Shown piece by piece: positions 5,260 to 7,437 of a DNA stretch of 7,437 nucleotides. Numbering within the stretch: position 1 is the stretch's first letter; the number at the start of each line of letters is the position of its first letter. The DNA is from Pseudomonadota bacterium (GTDB lineage Bacteria > Pseudomonadota > Gammaproteobacteria > Burkholderiales > Thiobacillaceae), in assembly GCA_021802595.1 (NCBI GenBank), contig JAJZRT010000172.1, positions 1-7,437 of the forward strand, in the 5' to 3' direction. Both the position numbers and the translations under genes were made by a program. The notes beneath the pieces were generated by a model, which saw nothing but the letters and a program-made list of their open reading frames with translations, ran no database searches and was not told where the DNA came from.

Positions 5260-6527
5260 CAGTGCCTCACCCCTAGGTCCGAGTGGAGGAAAGGCACGCC
5301 TCCGTAGCGGCCGATCAGGTAACCACGCTCCAGGGCTTCATTCTTGCGCGGGCTGAATTCGGACAGGGCCACCAACGTGGACGCCTGCTCCTGATCTTTC
5401 TCAACAAACCAGACCTGGTCGCGGCGAAACAGATCCGGGGCGTCGAGCAGCGAGGTGTCGTGAGTGGTGAAGATCAGCTGCGCGCCGCCAGTATTGGCCT
5501 CGGGCCGGTGGAACAGCCGCACCAGTTCGCGTACCAGCAGGGTGTGCAGACTGGTGTCGAGTTCATCGATGACCAGTGTCAGCCCCTTCTTCAGGATGTC
5601 CAGCACCGGCCCGGTGAGAAACAACAGGTTGCGTGTGCCGTTGGATTCGTCCATCAGGTCGAACACGGCCCGGCCTTGTTCTGTGATGTGGGAGAAGCGC
5701 AACTGGTGCTCTTCCATTTCTTCGGCACGCACCTCTGTCTTGCCGGCCACCAGGTCGAAATGGACTGCTTGCCCCGGCACCTTGCGCGTGACGACCTCAA
5801 TGTCGGCAATGCTGATGTCGGCAGCGGTAAGGAAGTCGCAAATCTGCTTGCGGCCTTCGGCTTGCTTGAGCATCTGGATCGACACCTGCGGGCTGAGCTG
5901 AGCCTGCTCGTTGAAGATCACCAGGCCATTGGCAAACCAGTCGAACACGGGGCGCAGCGCCTCGCTGTTGAGCTGCACCGCCATCGACATGAATAGGGCA
6001 TTCGGCCGGGTGGCGCTTTCCCAGAGGTTTTTGGGGCCCTTGAGGCCGGGGCCGAAGTCGTACACGTCCTTGCCGGTCTTGGCATCAAAAACACGTTCGA
6101 ACCATCGCTGTGGCTTGAAGGCCTTATAGACCAGCATGTGCTCGCGCACGATGCGTTGCGGGGTCATGGCAAAGCCATATTGATATCGCACTCCGTCCAG
6201 GATGAAGGTGACTTCGAATTCGGTCGGTTGGCTGGCAGACTCGGCATCGAGCCGGAAAGGCTGCACAGCATAGATCTGGCCGGGCTGAATGACAGTGGCC
6301 GATTCCATCACCACACCGCGCATGTACTGAAGCCCTTTGATGAGATTGGACTTGCCGCTGGCGTTAGCGCCGTAGAGGACGGCACTCCTCAGCAGATTGG
6401 GCGCAGCCTTGAGGCTGGTGGCGAGCGTGTGAGTGTCCTGCAGGGTCTTGTCCTTGGACGCAACAAGGCTAAGCACCTGCTCATCACGCAAGCTGCGAAA
6501 GTTCTTGATGCGGAACTCGACCAACAT
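5259..6527 (-). CDS. AAA-family (AAA_15/AAA_21, RloA/AbiLi-type) ATPase
   Basis: This 422-residue protein is an ABC/SMC-like ATPase of the type that acts as sensor or regulator for a toxic partner in defence pairs. It opens with the characteristic MLVEFRIKNFRSLRDEQ. Walker A is GANASGKS (53-60), the signature-like segment SNGTRNLL is at 295-302, Walker B is LTLVIDE (316-322), and the switch histidine is in TTHD (354-357). It ends with a GRYGGVPFL motif common in these proteins. A GTG three codons upstream (6536) is also in frame, but ATG 6527 is preferred because AAGGTGA lies just 5 bases before it as a ribosome-binding site. It overlaps rloB by one base, so the two are translationally coupled. 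All ATPase motifs are present and the length is normal, making this the best-preserved gene of the operon. The partner pairing is established for the family; the anti-phage role here is inferred. Confidence 0.9.
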   Translation of the reverse strand: MLVEFRIKNFRSLRDEQVLSLVASKDKTLQDTHTLATSLKAAPNLLRSAVLYGANASGKSNLIKGLQYMRGVVMESATVIQPGQIYAVQPFRLDAESASQPTEFEVTFILDGVRYQYGFAMTPQRIVREHMLVYKAFKPQRWFERVFDAKTGKDVYDFGPGLKGPKNLWESATRPNALFMSMAVQLNSEALRPVFDWFANGLVIFNEQAQLSPQVSIQMLKQAEGRKQICDFLTAADISIADIEVVTRKVPGQAVHFDLVAGKTEVRAEEMEEHQLRFSHITEQGRAVFDLMDESNGTRNLLFLTGPVLDILKKGLTLVIDELDTSLHTLLVRELVRLFHRPEANTGGAQLIFTTHDTSLLDAPDLFRRDQVWFVEKDQEQASTLVALSEFSPRKNEALERGYLIGRYGGVPFLHSDLGVRH

Positions 6528-6852
6528 CGTATTCACCTTGAATTGACAAAATATTTTCTAATTATGCACTAAATAGGCAATAATGCAATTTATTTGCGGT
6601 CGTTGTTCTGATAAGATCACCATCCGCCAATAGCCAACCAACCATGTAGAGCGTCGTCGGAGAATTGGATACACGCAGGATGATCAGGCGCTAATACAAG
6701 GAACAATCACAATATGACAGAACTTCAACCCCATCAGTTCGTCGGGTTTTTGTTATGCGAAACGGAAGACGTGAGAACCAGAGTCGAGTGCCGGTTTGTC
6801 GCTGATTCCAGCGTTGCCGGCACGCCAACGAGTGTTTGCTGAGCATTGAGCG
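6528..6852. other. AT-rich divergent intergenic region
   Basis: This stretch separates the minus-strand ATPase operon from the plus-strand SIR2 gene and is clearly richer in A/T than its flanks between about 6541 and 6615. On the minus strand TTGCAT (complement of 6583-6588) and CATAAT (complement of 6561-6566) form a -35/-10 pair with a 16-bp spacer. Two near-identical 9-mers, AATTATGCA (6560-6568) and AATAATGCA (6579-6587), overlap these boxes 19 bp apart. On the plus strand TGATAAGAT (6609-6617) could be an extended -10, without a good -35. A 42-codon ORF (6714-6842, MTELQPHQFVGFLL...) has AAGGAA upstream and ends 10 bp before the SIR2 ATG. It could be a leader peptide, but nothing else supports it. 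I see no RNA gene. Confidence 0.5.
6561..6588 (-). promoter_or_regulatory. Putative promoter of the ATPase-rloB operon
   Basis: On the minus strand the -35 is TTGCAT (6588-6583) and the -10 is CATAAT (6566-6561), spacer 16 bp. Each matches consensus at four or five of six positions, and the pair lies 34-61 bp upstream of the ATPase start codon. Two 9-bp direct repeats overlap both boxes and might be a regulator site. Confidence 0.4.
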
Positions 6853-7341
6853 ATGCAATTCGTTAAAGGCGGCCCCGACATCCCCGAGCGCTTGCTCCAA
6901 GTGCACGAAGAGGGGCGAGTTGTGTTCTTCTGCGGCGCGGGTATTTCCTATCCGGCGGGCATGAGGGGATTCGAATGGTTGGTTGATAGCATCTATCAAG
7001 CAGTAGGAATGGCGCCTGATCGACTCGAAAAAGCCGCGTTGAAGGCACGACAGTACGATACAGCCATTGGGCTGCTGGAGGGACGCCTCGCACCGGGCAG
7101 CGCGGGACGGGAACTGGTGCGCAAAGCTGTCGCGAGCATTCTGACTCCAAAAGCACTGTCATCGCAGGTTACTGCCACGCACCGGGCACTGTTGGGCGAT
7201 GGCAATCAATCATGTGCAGTTTCAAAAGGGTCCGTCGATGGCGGAGTTTCTGGACAAGTATGGGACGCAGAAGAAGTGCCACGCCGCACTGGTCGCCTCG
7301 CGCTGGCCGAAGGGGTTTCGCTGTCCGTGTTGCGGGGATGA
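6853..7341 (+). pseudogene. SIR2-family defence protein, N-terminal fragment truncated by a transposase gene
   Basis: The first ~114 codons match the start of bacterial defence proteins with an N-terminal SIR2 (NADase) domain, of the type often annotated together with DUF4020 and usually over 1000 residues long. Visible marks are GGPDIPERLL (6-15), the nucleotide-binding strand and loop VVFFCGAGIS (23-32), GFEWLVDSIY (39-48), and DTAIGLLE (69-76). The match ends at THRALL (109-114). The codons after that run out of frame over a transposase gene and stop at 7341, so residues 115-162 are meaningless. The catalytic TTNFD-type segment and everything after are missing, so no NADase activity is expected. 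The start ATG has only a weak ribosome-binding site (TTGAG). Its neighbour on the left is divergent, so it was probably an independent defence gene. Confidence 0.82.
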
Positions 7342-7437
7342 GCGGCACAGCACCTTTGTCCGGGAGAGCCGGCAGTACTGGCAATGCCACCGCTGCCGGC
7401 ATCAGACCACCGCCACGGCAGGAACGATCTTCGAGGC
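7195..7437 (+). mobile_element. IS1595-family insertion sequence, left part, terminus not found
   Basis: The element is recognised only through its transposase. No inverted repeat can be matched because the right end is outside the window and SIR2-like coding continues to about 7194. Either the left inverted repeat was lost by deletion or it overlaps the end of the SIR2 match. Confidence 0.6.
7199..7437 (+). CDS. IS1595-family transposase, N-terminal part (continues past the window)
   Basis: IS1595-family transposases cut and paste DNA with an ISXO2-like DDE domain that follows an N-terminal zinc ribbon. The visible 79 codons start MAINHVQFQKGPSMAEFL, the standard start of the subgroup, and contain the zinc ribbon: FRCPCCG (C42, C45) and WQCHRC (C63, C66), then TTATAGTIFE (70-79), the usual lead into the catalytic domain. 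The DDE domain is beyond the window, so integrity cannot be judged. The start codon lies only about 5 bp after the last SIR2-like codon, leaving no room for the non-coding left end that an insertion sequence needs. An alternative start is the ATG at codon 14 (7238). Confidence 0.9.
   Translation, partial: MAINHVQFQKGPSMAEFLDKYGTQKKCHAALVASRWPKGFRCPCCGDERHSTFVRESRQYWQCHRCRHQTTATAGTIFE

Noticed and set aside
5283..5996. 237-codon open frame on the plus strand over the AAA ATPase
   Set aside because: It is antisense to a gene with complete ATPase motifs, and the product shows no family features.

Overview
The window is a GC-rich chromosomal segment, most likely from a beta- or gammaproteobacterium. 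That placement rests on codon use, the paired hairpin (REP-like) repeats and the protein flavours; it is an inference, not a species call. It reads as a decaying defence island: a type I restriction-modification (R-M) locus, a remnant of an RloA/RloB (AbiL-like) ATPase operon, a truncated SIR2 defence gene and the start of an IS1595-family transposase.

Left part (1-4509, + strand): the order is hsdM (3' part only, broken), hsdS, a three-domain regulator (winged helix + GHKL ATPase + STAS-like DUF4325), then hsdR. hsdM is split at a REP-like element (466-525) that sits where a central segment of the protein is missing. A second copy of the element, in inverted orientation (2048-2094), forms the last 18 codons of hsdS. 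The regulator gene has its own promoter region, which carries three copies of a CTTTAC motif at an exact 22-bp spacing. These copies cover the -35, the -10 and the start codon, and look like an autoregulatory operator. hsdR begins 2 bp after the regulator stops, but it ends just after motor motif TGTP, so only the nuclease domain and the first RecA-like half remain.

Middle part (4473-6527, - strand): an operon of an AAA ATPase, RloB, and the first 53 codons of a third, unrecognised gene. The third gene and hsdR converge, and each loses its 3' end at the same A-rich junction (about 4470-4478), which is the signature of a deletion joining two genes. RloB also seems to lack about 20 residues next to its acidic DRDDH motif.

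Right part (6528-7437): an AT-rich divergent intergenic region, then the N-terminal ~114 codons of a SIR2-family defence protein, running almost directly into an IS1595-type transposase that leaves the window.

Taken together, hsdS, the regulator and the AAA ATPase look complete. hsdM, hsdR, the third gene and SIR2 are broken, and RloB is probably shortened. As drawn, restriction and modification by this locus are unlikely, and the regulator may have outlived the enzyme it controlled.
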